Assembly (NCBI GenBank): GCA_004154925.1
Contig: QJNS01000251.1
Location: forward strand, 47,458 to 111,457
DNA length: 64,000 bases
Source of the DNA: Monosporascus cannonballus
Lineage: Eukaryota; Ascomycota; Sordariomycetes; Xylariales
Direction: 5' to 3'
The notes beneath the pieces are model-generated. The model saw only the letters and a program-made list of their open reading frames with translations. It had not been told where the DNA came from and ran no database searches. The first letter of the stretch is position 1. Each line of letters starts with the position of its first letter. Shown piece by piece: positions 39,063 to 52,600 of the stretch. Position numbers and translations under genes: made by a program.

Positions 39063-39105
39063 AGTCAAACACCCGGTCAACGCACCACCCCCTCAACGCC
39101 CCACC
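39063..39105 (+). repeat. Left terminal inverted repeat of Fot1/pogo-like element
   Basis: 43 bp, exact inverted match to 54657-54699, preceded by TA. Confidence 0.9.
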
Positions 39106-39179
39106 GAATTTTCGAGACATCCAACGCACTGACCCAAACTTCAACTATATATATCTTCATCAAATAACGTCTTATTAGA

Positions 39180-40591
39180 AAAAGAATAATACCTTCTTAA
39201 TCTCCAGAATCAGGCGATTTTAACGATATGGGACTTGCTGCTTAATTGCGTACTGCGAAAACGATTAACGAGGTCACAAATAGGAGGTCCATCCGAACGG
39301 CCTCCAAGCTATACCAAATCGAACGCATTTATTTTTGTCGCAAAATTAACGGCATACGGATCCGGGAAAAGCGTAACGAAAACCGTTAGAAGGTACTCAA
39401 GGTCCTGGAAAACCATTTAGCTAAATAGATCATAATCCAAGGCCAGCTTGGATACGTTCCTCCCTATTCCCGATTCCGTACGTACGCGTAATATTTCCTT
39501 ATTAATTCCGGCAGCTGCGAACGGCTAGGGAAAAAATGGGTAACGCAATTTTTTTAACGCCATTATAAAATTAAAATTTTTAAAGGTCGGATTATTAATT
39601 ATCGGCGTTTAAACAGGGTTACCGAGGTTATATATACCGTATTATTCGACCGTTTAACCCTGCCGGAAATACGGAAAATATATTCCTGGAATAAATATAA
39701 AAAGGATGAATTCGGAATAATAAAAGGCATAAAAAAACTTTTTCGCACTTAGTGAAATTTTTAAGAAATTTATTTTTTTAAAAGATGCCTTTAAACGCGC
39801 TTAGATATCCGTTATAATTTGTATTAACGCAGATAAGCGCGTTTTCTTTTCGTTAATTATATTTAGCGGTATTAACGTATAATAATAATAGTTTCCCGAT
39901 ATAAAAAATTAATTATATAAAAACTGGTATTTTACGATATTTTTAAATAACTGGATTAATACCGATATTAAGTTAAAATAATTACGAAAGATATTTATCC
40001 CTTATACTAAACCTATTAACCCGCGGGAATAAAGGCTTTTTATTATCGACGGCCATAATAATTATATTATTAAAAAATTTATGTAAACTTACTTAATTAA
40101 CAAAATCTATATCGTTTTTTAATTTTTATATTTATCGTACGTATAGCAGCCGCTTAATATAGGTGTTTTTTCCGTCTTAAAGCGTAAGTTCCGTTATTAG
40201 TTCCGAAAGCGCTATTATGAGAAGGTTTCGGCAGCAATAAATAAAACGGATTTTTTATGAGCGTTTACCAAGGGCTGGAAAAAAATTATAAAAATCTTAT
40301 AATATATAATAAGTAACTTTAAGGCCACAGAAATATGGCCGATTAATCGGAATTGGGTGTTAAAAAGTAAATATATAAAAAAGAATAACAGTATGGAAAA
40401 TCGACTGGTTACCGAATTATTTATTATTTCATAATAGCCCGATTTTCTTTCACCATTTATTTTAATAGGCTTTAATATACTTAAATCTTTAAGGGATATA
40501 AGGATTCTTAAGAAAACCTTAATTAAGGTTAATATAATTTTCGAGAAAATTACTATTCGGCTTTTTTTTCGCAAAATTAACAAAACACTTT
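39180..40591 (+). pseudogene. Degraded pogo-type transposase, N-terminal and core part
   Basis: Broken plus-strand frames keep recognisable pieces in order: an HTH_psq-like stretch (RSIRTASKLYQIER, about 39285-39330), a GKKWVTQFF segment near 39530, and DEFGIIKGI near 39710, which matches the first catalytic Asp region of DDE_1 transposases. Many stops and AT-shifted codons. Interrupted at 40591 by Gypsy element A; the rest continues at 54295. Confidence 0.65.
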
Positions 40592-40983
40592 TGTGACGGC
40601 TAGGCGGTTTAACCAACTATTAAACCTTAAGTCGACGGGTTTATATTGGCAGGAGTATCGTGGAAATCTGAGCAATAGATATAGTAATCGTGTTACGTCT
40701 TTTAATATCAAAGGTGCAAAAGCGTATTACAAACGATTGGTATTAATAAGTATTATAAGCTGAAATTATCTAAATTATAGAAATAAAAAACATATATATC
40801 TTTTTTTTCTTAGCTTAATTACTTATGATTATATGGCTGGTAGTGATCATGATTGCTAGTAATCCCTTTTAATTATTTCTAATTACTGGCTTGGTAATAA
40901 TTACCGTTACGTAACCCATGGGGTAGCCCGTATGATCCTTGTTTTAACCGTTTTTTAAGGCCGGAGCTTGTTAGGTCGTAATG
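40592..40983 (-). repeat. LTR of Gypsy element A (3' LTR in element orientation)
   Basis: Starts TGTGACGGCTAGGCGG; preceded by ACTTT. Confidence 0.85.
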
Positions 40984-41058
40984 CGATTTTCTCCTTTTAA
41001 AATCTTGCCCTTAAGATTTTTTTTCTTTCTTTTTTTCGTTTGGTAAGTATCCTTTTTT

Positions 41059-41298
41059 TTGTTCTTAATTATGTCGTTTCCTATTTCCAAAATTCGTCGT
41101 ATTCCTTATTCTTTTACCGTTCGTCGTGCTAACCTTATAAAAGCTTTTAACGAATTTGGTTACGAAGTTATGTCTTGTTCCATTTATTTCTCGAAAAACA
41201 TAAGGTGTAAAATAATGGAAAACGTTTTAAAATATAAGAAATATATTAATCGAGGTCGATTTTGTAATGGTACCGGTATTTCTCTTTTTTCCTTATAA
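41059..41298 (+). pseudogene. Antisense accessory ORF of Gypsy element A (degraded)
   Basis: Frame opening RRIPYSFTVRRANL and continuing KIMENVLKYKKYINRGRF. The same ORF is seen in element B at about 43250-43850. It lies opposite to pol, next to the LTR. The KYKKYINRGRF segment resembles a CxxC-type motif in related fungal element-borne proteins with Cys changed to Tyr, as G to A mutation would give. The family name is not certain. Confidence 0.5.
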
Positions 41299-42788
41299 AA
41301 TATTTGTCGCGAATATTAACGCTTGGAACGTAAAGAAACGTTTACCAAAAAACAATTATTAAAGTTTTAATGGCTTTACCTTAAGACTTAACGTAAATAT
41401 CAGAAAAAGATAAGTAAAGCTTTTTTTCGTTTTATTCGTTTGCGTAAGCAAAAGGCGTTAATTCGTTCGAAAGGCGTTATTATAGTATAACGTAAGCTTT
41501 AATCGTTAAATAAGCTAAAGAAACAAAAATATCGGGAATAAAAACAGTTAAAGGCTGCCGTTACGGCTGCCACGTTAATATACGTTACGGCCGATTGGCC
41601 CGATATCCCGGCTACCGCCTGGTCGGCTATTGATTGGGATGCGTTCGTCGTTGCTGATAAAAGTTCTTTAACAGGCGTTAGGCGCTAATAAGGTTTTTAG
41701 CAGGTTCCCAGGTATTTTCGGAATCCGGGTGCTTTTTTTATTTGATTAGATATTAGGTAAGTCCGTTTTGTTTTCGTATATCGAAAATTTTTTCCATTTC
41801 GTATATTTGTTTATCTTTTACTTTTATATTATTATATAGCGTATATACTTTAATTATATTTGTTACGAATTCGATTAAAAAAACCTAAAAATTAAATAAA
41901 GTTTAATTTTGGGTAAAAACTTTAATTAATAATTATTTTCTAAGATTTTTTTGGCGATTTTATATGGATCGATATATTTGAAATTAAGTTTTTTATTAGG
42001 TCGTTTTATTTAAATATTTTTTATAACGAAAAAAACTATTTCCCCTTTCGAAAGTTAATTTTTTTAACCTTTTTTAATTATAATATTTATTTATTTGATT
42101 TCGTTCGAATTTTAATTTTATCTTTTTTTAGTATAATTATCGTAATTATTTTAACGTTAAAATTATTTTAATATTATTTAAACCGTTATCGCGTATTTTT
42201 TTTATAAAATTTTAAAATATAACCAAAATTTGCATTTATTAATATTATTTTAATACTTTCGTAATAATTAATATTATAAGTTAATTATGTAATTGGTAAT
42301 TTTTTAACCTAATTATTTTATTCGTAATTAATATAATATTATAAGTAAATTTCCAAAATTTAATTTATTAGTTTTATTTATTTATTTATTTATAATTTAA
42401 ATGCGCTGAATAATTTGTAGTTTAAACCGATTTATGCCATAAGGCCTTGCCAAAATTTAAATGCAAAAATTAATTCTTTATTTAATATAATTTTTATTAG
42501 TAATTTATATATATTAAAAATGGAGTTAAAAAATATATGCTAATTATTCGGCGTTTATGTCCTTATGATATGGTAAAAAAAATAGGAAAGTTTCGTAAAT
42601 CGGTCGACGATTACGAAAATGCTGTTATAATATATTTCCATAGCTGGATTTTTTAATATAGGAAATTTGGTAATAAAATCAAATATAACTAAATATTATG
42701 GTTATTTTGTAATTAATAATGGCTATAATTTTCCGTATGGCTTATACCGTCAAATCTTTACTCTGGCGTAAATATCGTATTGCCGTAT

Positions 42789-43174
42789 TGTGACGGCTAG
42801 GGGTTTAACCAATTATTAAACCTAAGTCGTACGGGTTTATGTTGGCAGGAGTATCGTGGGAGTCTAAGTAATGGATATAGTAGGTATTATATTTCGTAAT
42901 ACTAAGGATATTTTGGGTAACGAATTATTATTATAAGCTGGTATTATTTAATTATAGAAAATAACTAAAGCTATATATTTTTCTTATTTTTACGTATTTA
43001 GTAATTATTAATTAAGCAATATTAATTATTGCGTTTAACGATATTTAATTAAGTAATTATTTAGTTATATTTAGCAATTTCCGATTAAGTATTAGTTACG
43101 TAATTCGACTTATTTGGGTCCTGTTTTGGTTAAGGTTAACTATTTCCGAAACCTAAGCTTGTTAAGTTGTAATA
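42789..43174 (-). repeat. LTR of Gypsy element B (3' LTR in element orientation)
   Basis: 386 bp, starts TGTGACGGCTAGGGG; preceded by CGTAT. Confidence 0.88.
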
Positions 43175-43249
43175 CGATTTTCCCTTCCGTTAATTTTCGT
43201 CCCGAAAATTTTTTTTTTATAAATATTATTTTTTTTACAATATCCGGTC

Positions 43250-43850
43250 GTATTATTAAACTTTGTCGTTAGGATTTATCTTCGACCGTTCGTCGTCAAA
43301 ACCTTTTTTTTATTTTTGAAAAGTTTAGTTTTGAAATTATGCCGTATATTTTATGCTTTTTTAAAAGGTGGAAATGTAAAATGATGGAAAACGTTTCCAA
43401 ATATAAGGCTTACGTAAAACGCGGTTCCTTTTATGACGGGAACGGCGTTCCGTTTTCCTCGTTAGAAAATATTTGCGCCGAAAATTAACGGTTCGAACAT
43501 AAAAAGACGTTCGCTGAAAAGCGTTTTTTTAAGTTTTAAAAACGTTATTAACAAAAAATGAACGAAGTTATTATTTGTTTAATCCACTTACGTAAACAAA
43601 AGGCTTTCTTTCGTTCCAAAGGTATAAAAATGGTTTAACGGAAACTTTAATCCCTAGAAAAGCTGGAGGAGCAAAAGTGTTAAAAGCAGGTTTCCGTAAA
43701 GGCCTTTGCCGCCGCTTTATCCTTGCCCTTTAAGTCCTTCAATTAATCTGCCTTTTCTGTATTCGAAACTGTTAATTAGGATACCGTTATCGCCGGCGCT
43801 CCCAACGTTATTAATAAAAACTTTTTAATAGGCGCTGGGCGCTAGTAAAA
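43250..43850 (+). pseudogene. Antisense accessory ORF of Gypsy element B (degraded)
   Basis: Interrupted plus-strand frame: STVRRQNL ... KCKMMENVSKYKAYVKRGS, NGVPFSSLENI, LRKQKAFFRSKG and SLEKLEEQK, in this order. I recognise this as a common fungal retrotransposon-associated protein of unknown role. Cys-to-Tyr changes sit at the presumed CxxC. Several stops. Confidence 0.5.
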
Positions 43851-46800
43851 TTTTTGGCGGGTTCCCAGGTATTTTCGGAATTTGGGTATTTTTTCCATTT
43901 AATTAAATACTGGGTAAATCCGTTTTGTTTCCGTATATCGAAATTTTTTTTTATTTTATATGCTTTTTTGTTTTTTACTTTTACGTCGTCTTATACCGTA
44001 CGTACTTTAATTATATTTGCTGCTAATTCGAATAAAGAAATATAAAAAATTAAATGGAATTTAACTTTTGGTAGAAGTTTTAATTAATAATTATTTTCTA
44101 AGATTTTTTTGGCGATTTTGTATAAATTAATATATTTAAAATCGAATTTTTTACTAGTTTTTTTTATTTAAATGTTTTTGGTAATAAGGTAAACTATTTT
44201 TCCCTTTTTAAAAGTCAATTTTTTTAATTTTCTTTCGTTATAATATTTGTTTATTTAATTTTTTACGAATTTTAATTTTATTTTTATTTCTTAATATAAT
44301 TATCGTAATTATTTTAATATAAGGATTATTTTAACATTAATTGGACCGTTATCGCGTACTTTTCTGTAAATTTCTGAAATAAAACTAAAATTTACATATA
44401 TTAGGATTATTTTAATATTTTTATAATAATTTATATTATAGGCTAATTAAATAACAAATAATTTTTTAACTTAGTTATTTTGTTCGTAATTAATATAATA
44501 TCGTAAATAAGTTTCTAAAATTTGGTTCGTTCGTTCCGTCTATCCGTTTATTTAAGGTCTAAATATATTGGATAACTTGTAATTTAGGCCAATTTATGCC
44601 ATAAGGCTTTGTTAAAACTTAAATGCAAATATCGATCCTTTATTTAAGATAATTTCCATAAATAATCCGTATATGCTGAAAATATATTTGAAAAAAATAT
44701 ATGCTATTTATTCGGCATCCGTATTCTTATAATATAATAAGAAATAAGAAAATTTCGTAAATCGGTCGACGATTACGAAAATGCTATCGTAATATACTTC
44801 CGTAATTAAATTTTCTAACATAAAAAATTTAATAATAAAATCAAATATAACTAAATATTATGGTCGTTTTGTAATTAATAATGGTTATAATTTTCCGTAT
44901 GGCTTATGTTATTAAGCCTTTGCTTTAACGTAAATATTATATTGCCGTATAACTTTTTGTACCGTTAATTTCATTTTAAGAAAAAAATATATACGTTAAA
45001 GCCGTTCTAAGGTTTTGTAAATCCCTGGATATTTATGTAACTAATATTTATATATATTTCGTACTAAGTTCTTTTAATATTTTTCCGGAACTTATATTTT
45101 GTTCGTTTTTTAGTTTTTTGAGAAATTATCATTATATTATTAAATTCTCTAATATATATCAAAAAATACTATCCAAATTATCGCAATCTGTTATAAGCGG
45201 AAATATCCTTTTGTAATAATATCGAAAATTATATAGCTAATTTTAACCAATTTCTTTTTAAAGTTTAATCGTTTACTTAAGGCGTTTACTTTATCGTTTT
45301 TTAAGCCTTATTTGTGGATAATAACGAAGTCGAAGTTCGCCAACTTTTCCGTATATCGTAACTATCGTCCTATAAATTTTTTAGTCGTAATAAAACGGGT
45401 AAGATTTTAATAATCCGTATAAACTTTAACCTAATAAAAATTTCCTTTTAAAAAATGCCTAAACTTTCGAAATACCATAACGATAGCTATAAATTCCTTA
45501 TTTGGTATACCGTAATTAAACTCGGTTCCCTTTAGTTTGTACGAAAAAAATATAATAAGGTATAATTTGTTTTAATTATTTTGCTATCCGATTACTACGC
45601 CTAATACATAATCCGAAATATTGGTTTTTAATTTAACGGGACGTATTAAATTGTACATAATTAATATTAATTTATTAGTAATTATATCTTTAATTTCTTA
45701 AAATACTTTTTCCGCCTTTAACGTTTATATAAATTCTTTTTCTTTTTTGGTAAGGTTAATTAAGGGTATAATTATTCTGCTAAAATTTCAAATAAACTTT
45801 CTATAATAATTAACGAATTTAAGGAATACCTATATTTTCTTAATTATCGTTAACGTTTATCATTTTGTTATTGCAGCGATTTTCTTTGGATCCATCCTAA
45901 TATATCCTAGGGTAATAATATGTCCTAAGTATTCCACTTCTTACTTATAAAACTAGTTTTTTTTTGCGTTAACCAATAACTTGGCGTCCTGTAAAATTTA
46001 AAGAACTTGGTAAACGTATTTTGCGTATATCTTTTCCGTCTCGGAAAAGATAAGAATATTGTCAAGGTAACACATAATAAAAACGTTAAAGTATTTTCGT
46101 AATATATAATTTACCATCTATTGGAAAATTACTAATACGTTCGTAAATCCCATTAGCGTAATTAAGTACTTAAACAATCCGTATTTTATTTTGAAAATTA
46201 TTTTTTATTTATATTTTTTTTTAATTTTAATAAGGTTATATCCATTTTTAAGATCGAATATTATAAACCATTTAGCTTTATAAAAGCAGTTTTTTATCTT
46301 AATAATTAAGGGTAACGGTATTCGATTTTTAATAATAATATCGTTCAATTAACAGTAATTAACCATAAATCGTAACTTTCCGTTTTTTTTTAATACGAAA
46401 AATATTAGATATCTTATTAATAACTTTAAAGGTCGAATTTATCCTTTTTGTAACCAATTTTCCAGGTATTTTCTAAAAACGTATAACTCGTTTTCGCTAA
46501 GGTTATAAATAAGATAAAACTTTGTCGAAAATTTTTTCTTAAGGATTATTTCATAATCCTATTTATTATATTCTAATAATTTCGTATTAAGCTCCTTTTT
46601 GAAAAATTATTCGTATCTGTAATATTATAATAACATATTAATTAGATTTTCTAATTTTTAGGGCTATTATTTTAAATTATTATTTAATTACCTTAATTTT
46701 ATTTTGATAATAATAATATATCGTATTTTTTTAATACCCGTTTTCTTTTTTATGTTTTATCCTTTTAGGTAATAAAATATTTATTATATCCTTATACTTA

Positions 46801-49301
46801 TATTCGTCGCCATTTTCGATCAAATATTAAGATTTTATTTCTTTTTTTATTTGTTAATAAAAAATAAAAAGAATTTTACCTGGCTAATTCCTCCGTTAAT
46901 CAAAACTCCGTATTAACGTATCCATAATAATCCTAAGATTATATCGTAATTTTTAAGCGGAACGACGTCGAAATCAATTATCTGGTATCGTCCTTAAATA
47001 AAAATCTTAAAGTAATTAATTTCGCATAAAATCTTTCCGTTATCGTAAGCGAAATCTTAACTTTTAACGTTCGTCGTTATATAAAATTTTAACTTATATC
47101 TTTATAATAATTTGAATTCGTTAATTACGTCCGGTACAATATAATTCCCGTATACAATTCCGCAATCCATTATTACGGTATACTAATACGTTCCGATTCG
47201 TATATCCAAAGTAATAAAGTTATTAACGGCTTTTATTATCGCATTTAAAACCCTTTTTGGGAATTTATCTTAACTTCTTTAAGTTTCGTTATCCTATGGC
47301 TTTTTTATAAGTAACCTTTTTCTTTTAACTTTTATTCGAATCCGTCGAACCTGGTCTATGTTTTTTGGTACAGCGCGTCGAGCTGCTATATCTATCGTTT
47401 TTGCCGGCGTATTATTCCTTTAAGCCGTATTAATTGTTCCTAATTTTGCTATAATTCTTTTCCCTATTAAGTAAATTACTCCTTAATATAGCATATAGCT
47501 TTTTATTAAGCTTTATCCCTTTCTTATTAAAAATTTCGTATAAATCGTTAAATTTCTTCCTTTAAAACTTATCGCTTATTAGGATTTATGGTAAATATTA
47601 ACTGGAAATAAAAATCCGTAATAACTTTTTGGCAATATTTTTTTACCGTACGCTGGATTAATTCTTTTTTTATTTAGTAATCGTATTATTCGTAATAATA
47701 AAAAAAATTTTCCTACGGATACCATTTTCCTTTTGGCCAATTTTTTATTGCAACCAATTAAAAAAATTATCTTCAAAAGTTATGGATCGAAAATATTAAT
47801 ATTATTATTCGTTATTTTTGTTATTTTCCGTTTTATTGGGAAAATCGAATTCTTCGTAATATATTCGGGTAATTCTGCTGTAAATATATCGTTTTTATTC
47901 CTTATAAGTAAGGCAATTTTATCGTTTGTAATAAACAACATATATCTTGCCGTATCGATTAAAAGTTCCAAGATAAACTTTTTCCGTCCAGCCCTAATAT
48001 TTTTCTAATTATTCTTTAAAGATATTCCGTTTTTCCTTAATTACTTGCTAAGCCAGGTTTTTGGTTTTTCGTATTCTTTATTATATTTTTTATTACGGGA
48101 AGCCTAATATGTACTTAGGTCGAATTATGTTAATAAGCTTATTTTCTTTTTTTTAATTCCCCTTGGATTATCCTTTAAGTATAGGTTTCTAATTATTTCT
48201 TCGTAGCTTTTTAGGCGAAAAACATTTATAAGCCTTATGCCCTTTTTTTCCGCAATTATAGTACTTAATTTGGCTTTAATCCTTTTTGTAAATGGCTTTT
48301 AGTTTTATAAGGCCCGGTTTAATATTATAAAAAGTATTATTACGCTAAGGAACGCTAGTATTAACCGTATGCCGAAATTTGTTATTATGCTTTCCCTTAA
48401 TGCTTTTCGTACGCCAGGTATATTATCGATTATTAATTTTAATTATTATGGCGATATAATTTAATAAATAATTAGGTCGATTTAATTTAAAAATTTTTTC
48501 TTATATTTCCTTTTTTAGGCCGTCGAAAAACTTAATTATTAATACTTTTTATCTTTAATTCAGTTTAAATACCAGTTAAATAAGTATGCTGCCGTATTTG
48601 GATACTAATTTTTTTTGTCGTAACTGTTAAATCTGCATTTCGGCTTTTATTTTTTCGTTTACCATTTCGAATACTTTCGTTAATGCTTATTCGAATTATT
48701 CGTAATCGTTATAAACTTGCATTACTTTTAGGTTTCGTTTTTCGACTAGCAAGGTAACGTATTCTCTTATGGCCGGCTTAAACCAAATGGCCGCGTCTCC
48801 GGTAAATCGTTTAACCGCAAACTTAATTCGTAAAATAAACGTAATAAGTCAAATGGGAAAATACCCAAAATATATTCAGTATTAAGTTAAGAACAATTAT
48901 AATTTAATAAAAATTCTATTAAAAGGTTCCGGCTTAAGGGGTTTAAGGATTTCTTTTGATTCCTTAATAAAGTTCAGCTAAATAACCTAGTTCGACCGAA
49001 AGGGTTTTCCAGTTTCGGGAATTTTTTTTTTCCTCGAACTTCTTATGGATAGTTTAAAAAAATATAATAAAATCATTTTTGTTTTATTTTAGCTAAAGGA
49101 TACGTTCGTTTATAGCATCCAGGCGTCGAAAAACTTCCTTTCGAAAAAGGCAAGGCTGTTCCTTTTCTTCTTCGGATTCCATTCCAGTATTAGGGTCCTC
49201 AGAAACCTGGTAAATAGGCTGTTCGGGCTGCTTGCTGGTAAATATAATGTCGGCAGTATTGCTCAAAATTTAACGGTATTACTAAACAAAAGCTTGCAAC
49301 A

Positions 49302-49687
49302 TATAACGGCTAAGGATTTAACCAACTATTAAACCTAAATCGTACGGGTTTATGTTAATAGGAATATCGTAAGAATTTAAATAATAGATATAGTAGGTAT
49401 TACGTTTCGTAATACCAAAAATATTTTGGGTAACGAATTATTATTACAAGTTAATATTATCTAATTATAGAAAATAATTAAAGCTATATACTTTTCTTAT
49501 TCTTACGTACTTAATGATTATTAATTAAGCAGTACTGATTATTACGTTTAACGATGCTTAACTGGGCAGTTGTTCAGTTATGCTCAGCAACTTCCGACTG
49601 AGCACTAGTTACGTGACTCGACCCACTTGGGTCCTGTTTCGGTCAAGGCTGACCGTTTCCGAGACCTGAGCCTGTCAGGTCGTAACA
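49302..49687 (-). repeat. LTR of Gypsy element B (5' LTR in element orientation)
   Basis: 386 bp, ends GGTCGTAACA, followed by CGTAT. Its 3' half is much less AT-shifted than the partner LTR. Confidence 0.88.
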
Positions 49688-52600
49688 CGTATGAATTTTT
49701 GTATTATTAATTTTATTTTAAAAAAGGAATATGTACGTCGAAATCGCTTTAGGGTTTTATAAAGTTTTAAATATTTATGTAACTGATATTGGTGTATTTT
49801 TCGTATTAAATCTTTTTAATATTTTTTTAGAATTTATATTTTATTTGTTTTTTAGTTTTCTGAAAAATTATAGTTATATTATTAAATTTTCTGGTATATA
49901 TCGTAAGGTACTGCCCGAATTGTCGTAATTTGTCGTAAACGTAAATATCCTTTTATAATGGTATCAAAAATTATATAATTAATTTTAATTAATTTGTTTT
50001 CAAAATCTGGTCGTTTACTTAAAATATTTATTTTGCCGTTTTTTGATTTTTTTTGTAGATAATAACGAAATCGAAGCTCGCCAATTTTTCTGCATATTTT
50101 AATTATCATTTTATAAGTTCCTTAGTCGTAATAAATCGGGTAAAACTTTAATAATTCGTATAAATCTTAATTTGGTATAAATTTCCTTTTAAAAAAATAC
50201 TTAAATTTTCGAAATGTTATAATAATAACCATAAATGTTTTATCTGGAATGCCATAATTAAATTCGATTTTTTTTAAATTTATACGAAAAGAATATAATA
50301 AGGTATAATTTGCCTTAATTATTTTATTACCCGATTATTACGCTTAATACGTAATCAGAAATATCGGCTTTTAATTTAATAAAACGGTTTAAATCGTATA
50401 TAATTAATACTAATTCGTTAATAATTATATTCTTAATATTTTGAAATACTTTTTTCGTATTTGGTATTTATTTAAATTCCTTTTTTTTTTCGTAAAATTC
50501 GTTAAAAGTATAGTTATTTTGCTAAAATTTCGAATATATTTCCTATAGTAATTGGCGAATTTAAGGAATACTTATACTTTTTTAATTATCGTTAACGTTT
50601 ATTATTTTATAACTGCAGCGATTTTCTTAGGGTTTATCCTGATATATCCTAGGGTAATAATATATCTTAGATATTTTATTTTTTGTATATGAAATTAACT
50701 TTTTTCCGCGTTAATAAGTAATCTTGCGTTTTATAAAATTTGAAAAACTTTAAAAACGTATCCCGAATATGCTTTTTCTGTTTTTAAAAAGATAAAAATG
50801 TCGTTAAGATAATAAATAACGAAAATATCGAGGTATTTTCGTAATACGTAATTAATTATTCGCTAAAAAGTTATTAGTACGTTCGTAAGTTTTATTAGTA
50901 TAACTAAATATTTAAATAATTTATATTTTGTTTTAAACGTTATTTTTTATTCGTATCTTTTTTTAATCTTAATAAGATTATATTTATTCCTAAAATCGAA
51001 CGTTATAAATTATTTGGTTTTATAAAATTAGTTTTTTATTTTTGTAATTAAGGATAATAATATTCGATTTTTAACAATAATATCGTTCAGTTATTAATAA
51101 TTAACCATAAATCGTAATTTTCTGTTTTTTTAAGTTTAAAAAATGTTAAATATTTTGCTGGTAATTTCGAAGGTTGAATTTATCTTTTTGTAGCCGATTT
51201 TTTAGGTATTCCTTGAAAATACGTAATTCGTTTTTATTAAAATTATAAATAGGGTAAAACTTTGTTGAAAATTCTTTTTTAAGAATTATTTTGTAATTTT
51301 ATTTATTATTTTTTAATAACTTTATATCGAGTTCCTTTTTGAAAAACTGCTTATATTTGTAATATTATAATAACATATTAATTAAATTTTCTGAATTTTG
51401 GGGTTATTATTTTTATGGTTTTAAATAGTTATTTAATTATTTTAGTTTTGCTTTGATGGTAATAATAATATATCGTATTTTTCTTTGATACCCGTTTTTT
51501 TCTTATATTTTGTCCTTTTGAGTAATAAGGTTTTTGTCGTATTTTTATATTTATATTTGTTGTTATTTTTAATCAAATATTAAGATTTTAATTTCTTTTC
51601 GTTTATCCGTTAATAAGATATAAAATAAATTTTATTTAGCTAGTTTTTTTATTAATTTAAATTCAGTATTAACGTATTTATGGTAATCTTAGGATTATAT
51701 TGTAATTTCTAAATAAAATAATGTCGAAATTAATGATTTGTTATTATTTTTAATAAGAATTTAGAAATAATTAATTTTGCGTATAAATTTTTCATTATCG
51801 TAAACGAATTTTTGACCGTTGGTATTCGTCGTTATATAAGGTTTTAACTTATATCTTTATAGCAATTTAAGTTTATTGATTATATTTGGTATAATGTAAT
51901 TTCTGCCCAGAGTTCCGTAGTCCATTATTGCGATATACTAGTGCGTTCCGATTCGTATATCCAAAGTAATAAGGTTATTAATATTTTTTATTGTCGCGTT
52001 TAAAGCCTTTTTTGGAGTTTTTTTTTTAATTTCTTTGGGTTTCGCTATTTTTCGGCTTTTTTATAGGTAATCTTTTTTTTAATTTCTGTTCGAATTTGTT
52101 AAACTTTGCTTATATTTTTTCGTTTAATACGTTAAATTGCTGTATTTGTTATTGTTGCCGGCATATTATTCCTTTAAATCGTATTAATTATTCCTGATTT
52201 TTTTGTAATTTTTTTTCTTATCGAGCAAATTATCTTTTTCTGTATATAATTACTTTTTATTATACGTTATTTTAATTGTTATTTTAAAGATCTTTTATAA
52301 ACAAATATATTTTTTAATAATTTTCTTTTTTTAAGGATTTATATTAAATATTAATTAAAATGGAAATCTGTAATAACTTTTTGATAATATTTTTTAACCG
52401 TACGTTAAATTAACTTTTTTTCCGTTTGGTAATTATATTATCCATAATAACAAAAGGGGTTTTTTTACGAGTATTACCTTTTTTTAGGCCAACTTTTTAT
52501 TTCGGCTAGCTATTAAATCTTTCTTAGGGCTATAGTTCGAAAATGTCGATATTATTATTTATGGTTTTTGTTATTTTTGGTACGGTTTGGAAAATCGAAT

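Larger units (their letters stand above)
42789..49687 (-). mobile_element. Gypsy-type LTR retrotransposon B, inserted in element A
   Basis: 6.9 kb with two 386-bp LTRs (42789-43174 and 49302-49687) and an exact 5-bp target duplication CGTAT (42784-42788 and 49688-49692). Minus-strand order from the right: Gag (GDAAIWFKPAIREYV near 48760-48805), zinc knuckle near 48225-48270 (YYNCGKKGHKAYKC, first Cys lost), reverse transcriptase near 46060 (YLDN instead of YLDD) and integrase near 44755 (VIVDRFTKL). Element A sequence resumes on both sides. Younger than A by position; also inactivated. Confidence 0.92.

Noticed and set aside
40215..40616. 133-codon minus-strand frame at the edge of Gypsy element A
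   Set aside because: Antisense to the degraded pogo transposase and rich in Ile/Lys/Leu from AT bias; crosses the insertion junction.
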